DNA of 64,000 nucleotides. Source: Sequoia sempervirens (lineage: Eukaryota; Streptophyta; Pinopsida; Cupressales; Cupressaceae). This document shows positions 22,715 through 32,480 of this stretch, piece after piece. Under the pieces are notes generated by a model. That model ran no database searches. It worked only from the letters and a program-made list of their open reading frames with translations, and was not told the DNA's origin. The stretch lies in contig VDFB02000001.1 in NCBI GenBank assembly GCA_007258455.2, positions 11,169,405 to 11,233,404 of the forward strand. Reading direction: 5' to 3'. Positions within the stretch are counted from its first letter, which is position 1. Each line of letters begins with the position of its first letter. A program made the position numbers and the translations under genes.

Positions 22715-23926
22715 TGTAAAAGAGTGGATTTGCTACCCTCAAGATAATGGGATCTCAGGGAGAAAACAACCCTCGATCACCTCAACGATCAAATATTAGG
22801 TGAATGGGATCAAAAATAGAGAATATTTGTGCAACTTAATCAAATAAATGTGAAACTATTAATGAAAAAAATGATAAAATTTCTCAATAACATAAATGGG
22901 TGACAAAATTGAAATTTATAGTATATACAAACAAAAACTATGTAACTCACATATTTCACCCCCAGGATTAGGCCTTGATCACAGATGATAGCGCACCATA
23001 GGAACATCTGCACCCAATGTTGTAATTTCTAGTAGAATAGAGAATAAACCACTTAAGTTAGTAGTGCCTAGCCTATGAAATCTGTACATCTACACAAAAT
23101 AAAGAGGGGAAAATATTGGGGTTGTTTTAGGGCTTGCTTTAGTCAAACCCCCATTTTGGTGTTTCCACCTCTGTAGACAACCATATAGATAGAGATAGAT
23201 AAAAATGCATGAAATGTAAAGATGTGTGATGGAATAAAACCCTACAAAGGAGGAGAACCCCTATATGATTATAAAGACATGTAATAGAAACAATCCCTGG
23301 AAAGGAGAAAAACCCCTATTATGAATAAAATAGATGAGATAAAATAGATAGCATTAAATCTACACAAGACAAGAAGATAAGAGAGTAATACCAATAGACC
23401 ATGGCTCCCCTATTTCCTTAATAGACATGATGTAGTGGCATGCAAGAGAAGCCTTGACTATTGTTTGAGAGAAATCTGTCAAAGATTCACTATGGAAGTA
23501 AGAGGGAGCAAGAAAGAATGAAAAAGAAAGGAGTAGAATGAGAGAGAGTGAGAGATCAAATAAGAGAACATAAGAATCCATGAGAATGAGATGGAAATGA
23601 GGAGTTTTGTGAGGTTGCATAGGCAAGAAGATTTGTTACACTTATGTTTTTACCATAATGACATGTGCCATAGGAAAAGGATGTGGAATATTCTTATTTG
23701 GATCTCAAAAATTTTGGGGATGCTAGTACATCATGGGGATGTTCATGTGTTGCAGAAGTGTCCTAATCAAAACTTTACAAGAATGAGGTATCCTCACTTT
23801 TAGTTCATTATTGTTTCCTATGAAGTTGGAATTGTGAAATTCCAACTTATAGGTTTTTGTCATAAATGTAGTGGGCTAGATGCACAAGTGCGAAATTTTC
23901 ATGAGGTACAATTTTATGACACTACA
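22715..23926 (-). repeat. 5' LTR (right) of the Tat element
   Basis: This is the partner of 13820-15002, of nearly equal length with scattered differences. It ends ACTACA at 23926 and is followed by the target duplication AGTGG (23927-23931). Confidence 0.92.
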
Positions 23927-23931
23927 AGTGG

Positions 23932-24960
23932 TAATAAGTGAAATGCATAATGGGTCTATACTTGTTGTGGGAAAAGTAGATTATCAATCAAGACTGTATT
24001 AATTTTATCACTTTGTTCCCAACTCTCTTTCAACAGTATTACTCACTTATGCAAATGAGGTGAGTTATTTTTGGCATCAACGATTTGGCCACCTGAACTA
24101 TCGTTACTTGCAAAAACTCAATCAACATGAAATGGTTTTAGGGTTTCCTTCTATTTAAATTTTTGATGGATTTTGTTAGGGATTTATTCTTGGTAAGCAT
24201 CCCGAGGAGAAATATGATAAAGGAAAAGCATGGAGATCTACATATCTATTGGATTTGGTATACAGTAACTTGGTAGGACCATTTCCAAAACCATATTTTA
24301 GTAGGGATAGATATGTATTGACATTTATAGATAAATTTTCTAGATACACTTGGGTTTACTTTCTCAATCAAAATTCTAAGGTCTTTGAGAAATTTCAAGA
24401 TTTCAAAGCTTTTGTTGAGAAACAATTTGGAAAGTTTATCAATATTTTGTGTACAAATAATGGGGGTGAGTATGTTAACAATCAATTTAAATAGTTTTAT
24501 GCTTTAGAAGGAATCAACATGCAACACAGTTCCATAAAGTCCTCAATAGAATGGTGTCATAAAACACAAGATCATGTCCTTGAAGGAGAAGAAAAAATAT
24601 ATGATTCACTCCAAATCTTTGGCACCTCAATACTAGGAACACGCCATTAGTTGTGCATGTTACATCCAAAACCAAGTCCCTCACAAAGCTATGAAGGATG
24701 TAACTCATTTTCAAGCTTGGACTTGTCAAAAATAGTTAAGCACTTTTGAGTATTTGATTCTCTTGCATGGGCCCACATTCCAACAAAGAAACCCAAAGCT
24801 ATGGATCCATAGAGAAAGCCTTGCATATTTTTTGGGTGCCCAGATGATGTCAAATGATATAGGCTTCTCCATCCTACCACTCATGATTTGTTCATTGAGA
24901 GGAGTGATCATTTTAAGGAGATCCCTTCTAACTCTTCTTGTACCACTTCTCCATCCACCA
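23932..24960 (+). pseudogene. Outer Copia integrase, broken
   Basis: The outer frame resumes after the Tat element with ISEMHNG, then a GAG-pre-integrase block (WHQRFGHLNYRYLQKLNQ, about 24070-24125). The integrase core follows in 24249-24494: DLVYSNLVGPFP, YVLTFIDKFSRYTWVYFL and LCTNNGGEYVNNQF carry the catalytic Asp pair region, though the second Asp is Asn. It stops at 24492-24494. Beyond are AWAHIPTKKPKAMDP-like codons (24766-24810) of the C-terminal Copia domain in changing frames. The enzyme is dead. Confidence 0.85.
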
Positions 24961-26082
24961 TCACATTGGAGACATTGCATTAGGATGACAGTTCTTCAGA
25001 GGATCTAAATCCTCCTAGTATTGCTAAGGATTCTTCTTCCTCCACTTCAGATGGTGAAAATGAGGATGAGGATTCGCATTCCTCTCTTATTCATCATTCA
25101 ATGGTTGATTATTCTTCTCCAGATTCTCCAGTCTTAGCACCTCTTTGGGCTCTACAAATATTGTAGTCAGTAGGTGATTGGGTTGGTGATCCATCATAAA
25201 CAAGAAGACCATGGTCACAATTTTAGCAAGCTCCACATCTCTTTATTTCTCTAGCTTTTGATTCATAAAAAATTTAGGAAGCTTTAGGTATCCCCAAGTG
25301 GTATGCTTCAATGTAGGAAGAGTTCTATTCCTTGGAAAGGAATCATACATGGGATCTAGTCCCTTTTCCGAAGGGAAGAAAAAGGCTCGACAGTTGCCAA
25401 AATGAATTCCATCTAACTTATCCTTACTATTGTTGTAACCCATTGTTGGGAAGTTCATCAGATGGATGTAAAGAGCGCCTTTCTTCATGGTGACCTTCAA
25501 GAGGAAGTCTACATGGAGCAACCATAGGTGTTCATTTAGGATCCTTCACTTGTGTGTTGTCTTCAAAAGTCTCTCTATGGCCTCAAATAATCTTGTCAAG
25601 CTTGGTATGCCAAGATGGAATCCTTCCTTCTAAAAATTGGGTTCACATGATACCATTTTGATTTGAACGTATACATTTTGCAGCAATATGATACTCTCAC
25701 ATTTCTGGTTCTCTATGTTGATGACTTGTTGATCATAGGGAGTCACTCATGCACCATCAAAGTAGTGACAACTTCTTTGCATGATAGATTTATGATGTTA
25801 GACTTAGGTATTTTGCAATACTTTTTGGGGATTGAGATCAGTCATTCATCTTTTGGTATCTTCCTAGGACATCCCAAGTATGCACTTAGTGATATGCTCT
25901 CTGAATTTTGCATGGTTGATTGTAAGCTTACATCGAATCCATTTTTTTCAAGGGTCAAACTTGAGGCTAACTATTCTTCACCCTTGTTTGATGGAACTTT
26001 ACACCAACAACATGTTGGGAGTCTCATTTACTTGACTCATACAAGACCCAACATTTTATATGTTGTGGGTATGGTTTCTTGA
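24961..26082 (+). pseudogene. Outer Copia reverse transcriptase, broken
   Basis: After a Ser/Asp-rich linker (about 24990-25160), RT codons begin near 25245. They jump from the early WYASM-like part to NEFHLTYPYYCC and QMDVKSAFLHGDLQEEVYM (25460-25520), with an internal deletion of part of the fingers near 25375-25400. The frame 25663-26082 holds the palm with LVLYVDDLLIIGS (YVDD at residues 18-21), YFLGIEI and the thumb to HTRPNILYVVGMVS. RVT_2 is the family of Copia RTs. A stop ends the frame. Confidence 0.88.
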
Positions 26083-26814
26083 TTCATGTAGGAGACACAT
26101 GAGTTGTTTTGGAAAGCAACAAAGAGGATTCTCCACTATATCTAGGGTACTCACAATTATGGGATTAAGTATGCAAAAACCATGGATATTGACTTGGTGG
26201 GACACACAGATTCAAATTGGGTAGGTGATTCTTAGGATCACAAGTCTACTTCAAGGTATTACTTAGATTCTGGTCTAGTTTGCTAGTTGAGCAACAAGTA
26301 GTATGTAATTTATCTTTCATCTATGGATGATGAGTATCAAGGGGTAGTTAATGCCACCAATGAGGCTATTTAGATTTAGAATATTTCTCACTGAGTTTAG
26401 AATTTCGTTTCAAAAGCCTACAGTCATCTTTTGTGATAGTCATAGTGCCATACAAATCTCAAGGAATCAAGTGAACAACATTAGAGGATGAAACACACTG
26501 AGATACATATGCACTACATTCAAGAGTTGATTCAAGTTAGCATCATTAATCTTAAGTATTTTTCTACATCAGAGTATACTACAGACATCTTCACCAAACC
26601 CTTCACAAAAATCAAGCTTTACTAGGGGTGTGATAAGTGTCTCCTTAAAGAGGGACTTTTAGTCCTTCATTTTCTCTCTCTACTTTGGGGGATATTTTCT
26701 CTTTATTTAAGGGGATATTCCTCTTATGGGGGATCTCTATATACATGGATACCTCATCACACTTCATTTTTTGGGACCCATCCTTTCACCCACCTAATTT
26801 ATGCTTAAAGGGGG
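26083..26814 (+). pseudogene. Outer Copia RNase H and purine tract
   Basis: RNase H codons follow RT with stops: LHYI, GTHNYGIKYAKT, VGHTDSNWVGDS (first Asp), KSTSRYYL, and the C-terminal EYTTDIFTKPF near 26570-26605. A short tail follows, then the purine tract AAAGGGGG at 26807-26814 directly before the 3' LTR. The order and motifs are standard for Copia. Confidence 0.85.
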
Positions 26815-27450
26815 TGTTATTGTATTTTTTTATTTCCTTATGTTAGGGTTATTTCTTTTTTCCTACACATATTATTTAAGATTTCTTAGGTTTATTAGGT
26901 GTGGTTAACATGAGGGCATGTGGTGAAATACATCAACTACATGTGTCACTCTCTCCCACACATGGGTAGTTGAGTTACACACTCTCTTTTGGCTTGTTGT
27001 GCCACCTCTAATAACCACTATTTTGTCTTTACCTGAGTAGGTTGTGGGGTAGTTTGGTTTCTCACCCTACTTTGGCTTTATGTGCCACCTCTCATAACCT
27101 CTCTTTTGTCTTCACCTAAGGATTTTATGCCACATTTTTTTTCATTTACCATGTAAGTAAAACCTCCCACCTTTTATGGGTAGTAGGATTTAATGCACCT
27201 CTTGGATGTATATGCCCTATTTTTACTATATATATAGCACTATACTCTCACCTTCACTAGTTTAGTGATAGCTTGATGAGAGTATTGAGAGTATTCTAAA
27301 ATTCTCTTATATTGTCTCTATTTTTCTCTCTTTTCATATTCTATCCCCATTCTACTATTTTGATCTTTGATCATTTGTTGATTAGAGTGCATGTGATCTA
27401 CAATCGACACCAAATCCTAGCTCAATTCTCGCTTCTCAAAGAATCTAACA
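26815..27450 (+). repeat. 3' LTR of the outer Copia element
   Basis: It begins TGTTATTG, ends ATCTAACA, and is followed by CCACC (27451-27455). It contains a better TATA box (TATATATA at 27227-27234) than the 5' LTR. Confidence 0.92.
27227..27234 (+). promoter_or_regulatory. TATA box of the Copia 3' LTR
   Basis: TATATATA lies about 215 bases before the LTR end, at the same place as tagatata (5690-5697) in the 5' LTR. It is the likely core of the retroelement promoter; transcription was not shown. Confidence 0.55.
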
Positions 27451-27455
27451 CCACC

Positions 27456-29174
27456 CTCAACATTATCCAACATCCAAGAAGTTGTACACTATCCCAAATA
27501 ATTCGATAAAGTGTAAAAACTAGACCCTTTATGGATCAAGCTTTCAAGACTAAGAATGACTTTACAAATGGATGGTTATGTATTTTATCTTGACTAATCT
27601 GTCATCAAAATTCATGCTTCTAATGGAAAATATCCTATAAAACTTCACCAAGTACTTAATAATTGCCTACTTGGATGATCTCCTAATCTTCAACAAGACT
27701 TGGAACGATATTATGGAGAATAACTCATGTTTCTTGGACACTACACCAATATAAGTTATATGCCAACTTGATCAAGCATAAATTTAACACCACATATATC
27801 TTGTATTTGTGCTACATCATTAATTGCTTGGGCTCCCAAAAAACTCAAGATGATTTAAGAGCATTAAAATATACACAACATCACTAAAATATATATCCTT
27901 CTTAATACCACTAATTTCTACCATGTTTTTATTATTAAACTCTAAACAATTCTTGGTTATTCAACCAAATTATGTGTGAAAAGGAAATTTTTATCTAGAA
28001 ATGAGTGTAATAATATATTTCAAGGATCTAAAGTAGTGCATGTTTGAGTAATAAATAACATTATGTGCCCCTTCGAGGTTCTTCTTGATCTATCTGGCTA
28101 TGGATTAAATGTTACACACACACAACATGGACATCTAGTCATATATAATTAAGAAAAATTTAGTGATATGGCTCATCCCTACTCAACCTAAAGATTAAAT
28201 TGTATATTATCATTCAAGATGTGAAATAGTAATACCACTATATTGATGGAAAAGAGATAATAATTAATTTTGATCACTAGCCCCTTTAGTTCCTACAAAA
28301 TAAAGCAAGCTAAGGAACAAAAAAAATGGCATATATGTAACCATTCCATCTAGTAAAAAATCATAAGAATGGAGAGATGATATAGTGATAGATTAATTTA
28401 TTCAATCACTAGTTCACATGTTCATCAAGGTGTTATAATTTTATGGCCACAACTTATCTAACTTAGAGACAATCTTCTTAGTAGACTTTAACTTTATTTA
28501 GACCTACAACACACTTGCTCATGGAAAATAGGTTTGTTGTAGTATAATTTTTTTCAAATATGACCATGATTATTATGTTTAAGAGAATAATTATAGAATA
28601 ATAAACCACATATACCTTCTTTAATAATGTTTGATTTTATGCTAGAATACCATCTATAGTTTTTTACTAAAACACCAAGGTTTGTTAGTGCGTTCTAGAA
28701 ATCCTTGTGGGAGAAATTAGATACATAAATGAATCAATCCACAATCTTAAAATTTTATTTAGTAAAATGAATAGACGAAGGTGGTCAATAAAACATTTTT
28801 ACATCTACTACACATCTATAATTGCACATATATGTGCACCTAGGATGACCACCTACTCTACATGTAGGGAAGGTGTAAAAAGATGGGGGACCAAAAAGTG
28901 GACAACTTTTTTTTTTTTTGAAAATTCATAATGCGAGCACGTTATACCTTAGTGACCTAGCCTAAGGCTTGATCACACTGAAGCTATAATGCAAGTGTGT
29001 AATTTCACGTTATAAGAAAGAAAGAAAAAGAAAAAAAAAAAGCAAGTCAATTCATTATTTCACTGTGCTTTTTTTTCCATCCACGGCCTACACACCATTC
29101 CCAAGCATGCTCACATTATTGAGAGCCCAAATTTCACATTTTCTTCACTGATTCTTCACCAATTCTTTCCTAGA
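27456..29174. other. Non-coding interval right of the Copia element
   Basis: AT-rich DNA with no gene seen. A T-run sits at 28910-28920, and an A-rich run near 29010-29040 follows a cacgttata motif that occurs at about 28940 and 29006. I could not assign these to an element. Confidence 0.4.
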
Positions 29175-29382
29175 ATGTTGCCACATCGACATGGAGCTCA
29201 AAGGAGTAAGTTTTTTTTATGAATTTGTTATTAAATAGGTAGAGTTAATATGTTTTTGATGTCAATTTCTTTAATTTTAAAAAGTTGATAATTCACCTCC
29301 TTCTCCTCCTCAAAATGCTTCTACACCTCATGACCAAATACCTAATGAACAACAACCCCAACAAACTGCTCCAAAAATTCCT

Positions 29383-29940
29383 CAACATCACCATGAGACC
29401 ACATTTCTTTGAGGAATTTTTTCAAATAGCTCACCACCTTGTCTATCCTACCACATTTTACATACATATCTACCAAAGCATTTTATCAAACAGTTGACTT
29501 CCTTGTTGTTATGGATAAAATCCTAAAACATGTGCTTTTGAACAAACTATGGATGCTTGGAAAAATCTATCAAAGCATAATAGTAAGCAATAGCATAGAC
29601 AAGGCAATGTGTTGGTTGGAAAAATTCCTCAAAGAAATGTGGTCTCATGTTGATGATGCTTGGAAAAATCTATCAAAGCATAATAGTAAGCAATAGCATA
29701 GACAAGGCAATGTGTTGGTTGGAAAAATTCCTCAAAGAAATGTGGTCTCATGTTGATGTCCATCACCATGAGACCACATTTATTTGAAGAATTATTTCAT
29801 ACAACTCATTGCCTTGTCTATGCTACCATATTTTCCATACATGTCTACAAAATAATTTGATCAAAGTACACTCAAAAAAATTTCAAACAGTTCACTGCCT
29901 TGTCTATGCTAGCACATTATTCATACATGTCTACCAAAGT
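29383..29940. repeat. Palindromic cluster of PPR gene fragments
   Basis: The minus strand at 29854-29811 reads FVDMYGKYGSIDKA and at 29938-29897 LVDMYE, stop, CASIDKA. These match the signature of plant PLS-class pentatricopeptide repeats, and the plus strand at 29580-29620 reads SIDKAM. One arm (29383-29425) is the inverse of blocks at 29617-29656 and about 29721-29757, and it recurs in the same direction at 29758-29800. The pieces are therefore copies in both orientations. PPR proteins bind organellar RNA; these fragments cannot be functional. Confidence 0.65.
29552..29757. repeat. 103-bp tandem duplication
   Basis: Unit 1 (29552-29654) and unit 2 (29655-29757) both start gatgcttggaaaaatctatc and look identical, so this duplication is recent compared with its surroundings. 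It lies inside the PPR-fragment palindrome. Confidence 0.88.
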
Positions 29941-30449
29941 ACTCAAGATTTTATTGACTATCTCATACATTATAAGCCATGACCTACATCACTATTCTAG
30001 TTTTTGTAATTGAATAATGTTTTTTTTTTTTTAGATGATGTAGGCAAAGACACCTATTGATGTTCATATGGTAATGAAGCATGGTGTGTATTCTACAATT
30101 GATAGCTCGATGCCTTTGATGGGGGTATGAGGCATATTAGTAAATTTCAAATTACATTATTTGTTATATTTGTTTATTATTGAATGATTAAATGATTATT
30201 GATTTGTAGTTTAATTTCTATCTAGATGGTTTCTATAGGGCTTTGGAACACCACAACCTAAGCATGCAAATGTTCAAATTGAGGAGAGAGATCATATGGC
30301 TGCGGTAAGTGATTATTTTGTTAAATATTTCATTTTTTTATAATGTAATTTCTATATATTAATGTCTTTACATTTTATTGTAATAGCTAAAGCTTGATCG
30401 AGAGCTAAATAGGAGTATCCATCAAGTTCAAAGTAGACCAGTGTCATAT

Positions 30450-30495
30450 GCATCTCCATCCCATTGATGAATAAAGATCACCCATCTATTTTCTT
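30450..30495. repeat. 46-bp direct repeat, left copy (virus flank)
   Basis: This matches 37549-37594 with one mismatch (A versus G near the end). It contains the last six codons, the stop and the AATAAA of the broken host-like gene, so it is host rather than viral sequence. The viral RNase H reading frame stops exactly where this repeat begins. Confidence 0.85.
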
Positions 30496-31498
30496 AATAT
30501 GATCTGCTTTCTATGTCTGTTAAGGTTCCAGAGCAATAACCACAGATATTTTTATTTCCATTTCCTTCTTCCTGTATCAACACAGCTGACCAAGTGTTGT
30601 CAGAAGCATCAGTGTATAAAAACAAAGGTAAATCAGAAGCAGGAATTTGCAGGGATGGCAAATATTGGCATTTTGCCTTAATTCTTTGGACTGCCTCTGT
30701 AGCTTCTAGAGACCATCCTTCTTTGCCTTCTTTTAGATGAGATGGGATGACTCGGCGATCTTCAGCTAAGCCTTTATAGAAAGGAGAGACATAATTTAAA
30801 CATCCCAAGAATCTCTGAAGTTGTTTCTTGTCTTGTAGTATATCTGGGAATTCCTGGATCCTCTGTAGGATGTGTGTCTGAAGTTGGATTTTTCCATTAT
30901 TTAGATGTAAACCAAGGAAATCAATTTGGATTTGTCAAATCACCATCTTTTTAGCTGTTAAGCATATCTCATGTTTTTTGATGGCTGCATAAAGTTCCTC
31001 AAGATGCTGCAAATGGTCGGTGACTGAATCAGAGAAAATAAGGATATCATCAATATAGGCAACACAAAAATATTTTAGGTGTCTTAATGCTTGATCCATG
31101 CGTCTTTGGAAATATGCAAGATCAGTGCATAAACCAAATGGCATAACATTCCATTCATACAATCGTTGTAGAACGGAGAATGCTATCTTGTATCTGTCTG
31201 ATTCTTTTACCTTAATTTTCCAAAATCCTGATTTACAGTCAAACTTTGAGAAGATTTTCTTAGTGGCAGCTCTTCTAATTAAATCAGTGCTAAATGGTAT
31301 GGGATAGTTAAATGGAAGGATAATGTCATTAAGAGGTTTGTAATTGATACATAATCTCTTTTTCCCTCTTACCTGTTCTGCTCTTTTATTTACCAGGAAT
31401 GCTAGACATGCAAAAGGACTTTTACTAGGGCGGATGAAATTCCCATCAAGTAGTTCTTGCAGTTGTTCATCCATTTCTTTTGTTTCTTTTGGACTCAT
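30496..31498 (-). pseudogene. Caulimovirid reverse transcriptase and RNase H
   Basis: Frame 31498-30935 is the RT palm. It has FACLAFLVNKR near residues 29-39, KFDCKSGFWKI near 85-95, the MPFGL block near 119-123 and YIDD at residues 148-151. One stop at about 30935 precedes the thumb, which continues to the frame 30808-30494 (SPFYKG, then RNase H with LYTDAS and its catalytic Asp). RNase H ends early at the left flank repeat, losing its C-terminal third. This enzyme would copy the pregenomic RNA to DNA in the cytoplasm. The relation to Caulimoviridae rather than Gypsy rests on context: coat and movement genes, and no LTR or integrase. Confidence 0.88.
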
Positions 31499-31559
31499 TA
31501 GATAGGCTGGCTCATGTGGAATGATTGATTGACATTCTGGCCTAATCTATATTTCTAAT

Positions 31560-32326
31560 TCTTCATGATCCTGGGACTAGAACTATAGAGGGTTCATGCT
31601 GCAACAATTTGTCTCAAATTTCTATCTAATTTCACTAAACACTTCTGAAATCTTTTATGTTAGTTTTTTCACTGACTCTTTTTGTTTCTTTTTCCCAGTA
31701 TTTTAAAATTTATGATTCACAATTTTAAGTGCAGGGATTTCAATCTGTTAGTCTTCATGTCTCAAAGAGATCTTATGTTTCTAGAACTGAAGTGGCTCAT
31801 ATTTGGTTAGAAACAGAAATCCTAACAGAACATCATCCTCTAAATCATTGTACTCAATAAAATTAGTGATGAATATTTTACCCATAATTTCTATGTGGAC
31901 ATCTTGTGCATACCTTCCCATCTGAATCCTTTCTCCATTTATTGCATAACTATGTGGAAGATCAGGTCTTTCTTTCCAAAATTGGGGAGGAATGGCATTG
32001 GTTTTAGCCAATGATCTTGAAGAACCTGTATCCACAAATGCATCTAGAGGAATCTTTTTGAATCATGGAAAATGGAAATTAATTTTGATATAATTACCAT
32101 TGTTTGCAAGTAAAAGAGAGCATGACTTTTCCCTTGTTTTATCAATAAGGCTATTGCTGCTACTGCTGGCTTCTGATTCTTCTTCTAAAGCAGATTCTTT
32201 GTCAGACTCAGCTTGTTGGTCTGCTTTGAATAAAATATCTTTAATTTCTCCCACTTCTGCAGAGAGATTTCTTATTTCTTTGTGCTGAGTTTTGAGCAAT
32301 CTTTTTAAATCTGCAACATCATTCAT
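31560..32326 (-). pseudogene. Caulimovirid aspartic protease region
   Basis: Frame 32326-32063 is Glu/Ser/Lys-rich (EVGEIKDILFKADQ, possibly coiled), ending before protease. Frame 32035-31781 begins with D-T-G-S at residues 2-5, the retropepsin active site, followed by a body with YNDLEDDVLLGF, where the LLG block would stand. Stops at 32036-32060 and after 31781 break it. Codons toward RT continue in damaged frames to about 31560. It would cleave the polyprotein into coat and pol parts. Confidence 0.75.
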
Positions 32327-32480
32327 TAGTAAATCAAATTTCTTAAAGATTGTTATGACATCAATGTCAAGATCAGAAGCTTTTGGTTTAGAAGAAGATT
32401 TTTCTTTTCCTTTTCTTTGCCATTGAGGGATTTTGTATCCATGATCTATTTATTTTGAAGGTTTTTTTCTGTAATTTAAG

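Larger units (their letters stand above)
13820..23926 (-). mobile_element. Ty3/Gypsy element of the Tat type, gag deleted
   Basis: Its LTRs lie at 13820-15002 and 22715-23926, and AGTGG flanks it at 13815-13819 and 23927-23931. On the minus strand the LTR starts TGTAGTG. The PBS lies at 22694-22711 and the purine tract at 15003-15018. Coding order on the minus strand is protease, RT, RNase H, a second RNase H and integrase, which is Gypsy order. The second RNase H (archaeal-type) and a plus-strand open region downstream of integrase are known hallmarks of Tat/Ogre-group elements. Almost the whole gag is missing between PBS and protease. Every domain contains stops. Confidence 0.92.
5306..27450 (+). 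mobile_element. Old Ty1/Copia LTR retrotransposon, heavily nested
   Basis: A complete but dead plus-strand Copia element spans this interval. Both LTRs begin TGTTA; the 3' copy ends TAACA and the 5' copy CTAAAA. An initiator-Met-type primer-binding site follows the 5' LTR and a purine tract precedes the 3' LTR. The element is flanked by CCACC at 5301-5305 and again at 27451-27455. Domain order is gag, zinc knuckle, protease, GAG-pre-integrase, integrase, RT with YVDD, RNase H, which is Copia order. Its own sequence is roughly 7 kb; the rest is inserted DNA (SINE, a 0.9-kb unknown, a gag-pro element and a Tat Gypsy element). All domains carry stops or frameshifts. Confidence 0.92.
29175..30475 (+). 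pseudogene. Exon-like pieces of an unrecognised multi-exon gene
   Basis: Five segments have splice-site-like edges. They are 29175-29205 (ATG, then gtaagt), 29285 to about 29385 (preceded by ag, Pro/Gln-rich, SPPSPPQNAST), 30035-30124 (ag before, gt after; one in-frame TAG at codon 3), 30239-30304 (22 codons, followed by gtaagt) and 30387-30467 (27 codons). The last two join in phase 0 and end in TGA (30465-30467). AATAAA follows at 30470-30475. The product is not recognised; a Pro/Gln-rich start with short exons is also seen in some plant transposase genes. PPR-derived DNA splits it after exon 2, and an endogenous virus sits in its 3' UTR. Confidence 0.5.

Noticed and set aside
24514..25521. 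Several minus-strand frames over the Copia integrase and RT
   Set aside because: These are reverse-strand shadows of recognisable Copia codons.
29552..29757. CRISPR-like repeat array
   Set aside because: Just two 103-bp copies with no spacers, in a eukaryotic setting; it is a simple tandem duplication.
30496..31498. Viral RT as part of another Gypsy element
   Set aside because: No LTRs or integrase are near, and coat, movement-protein and leader regions are in caulimovirid order.
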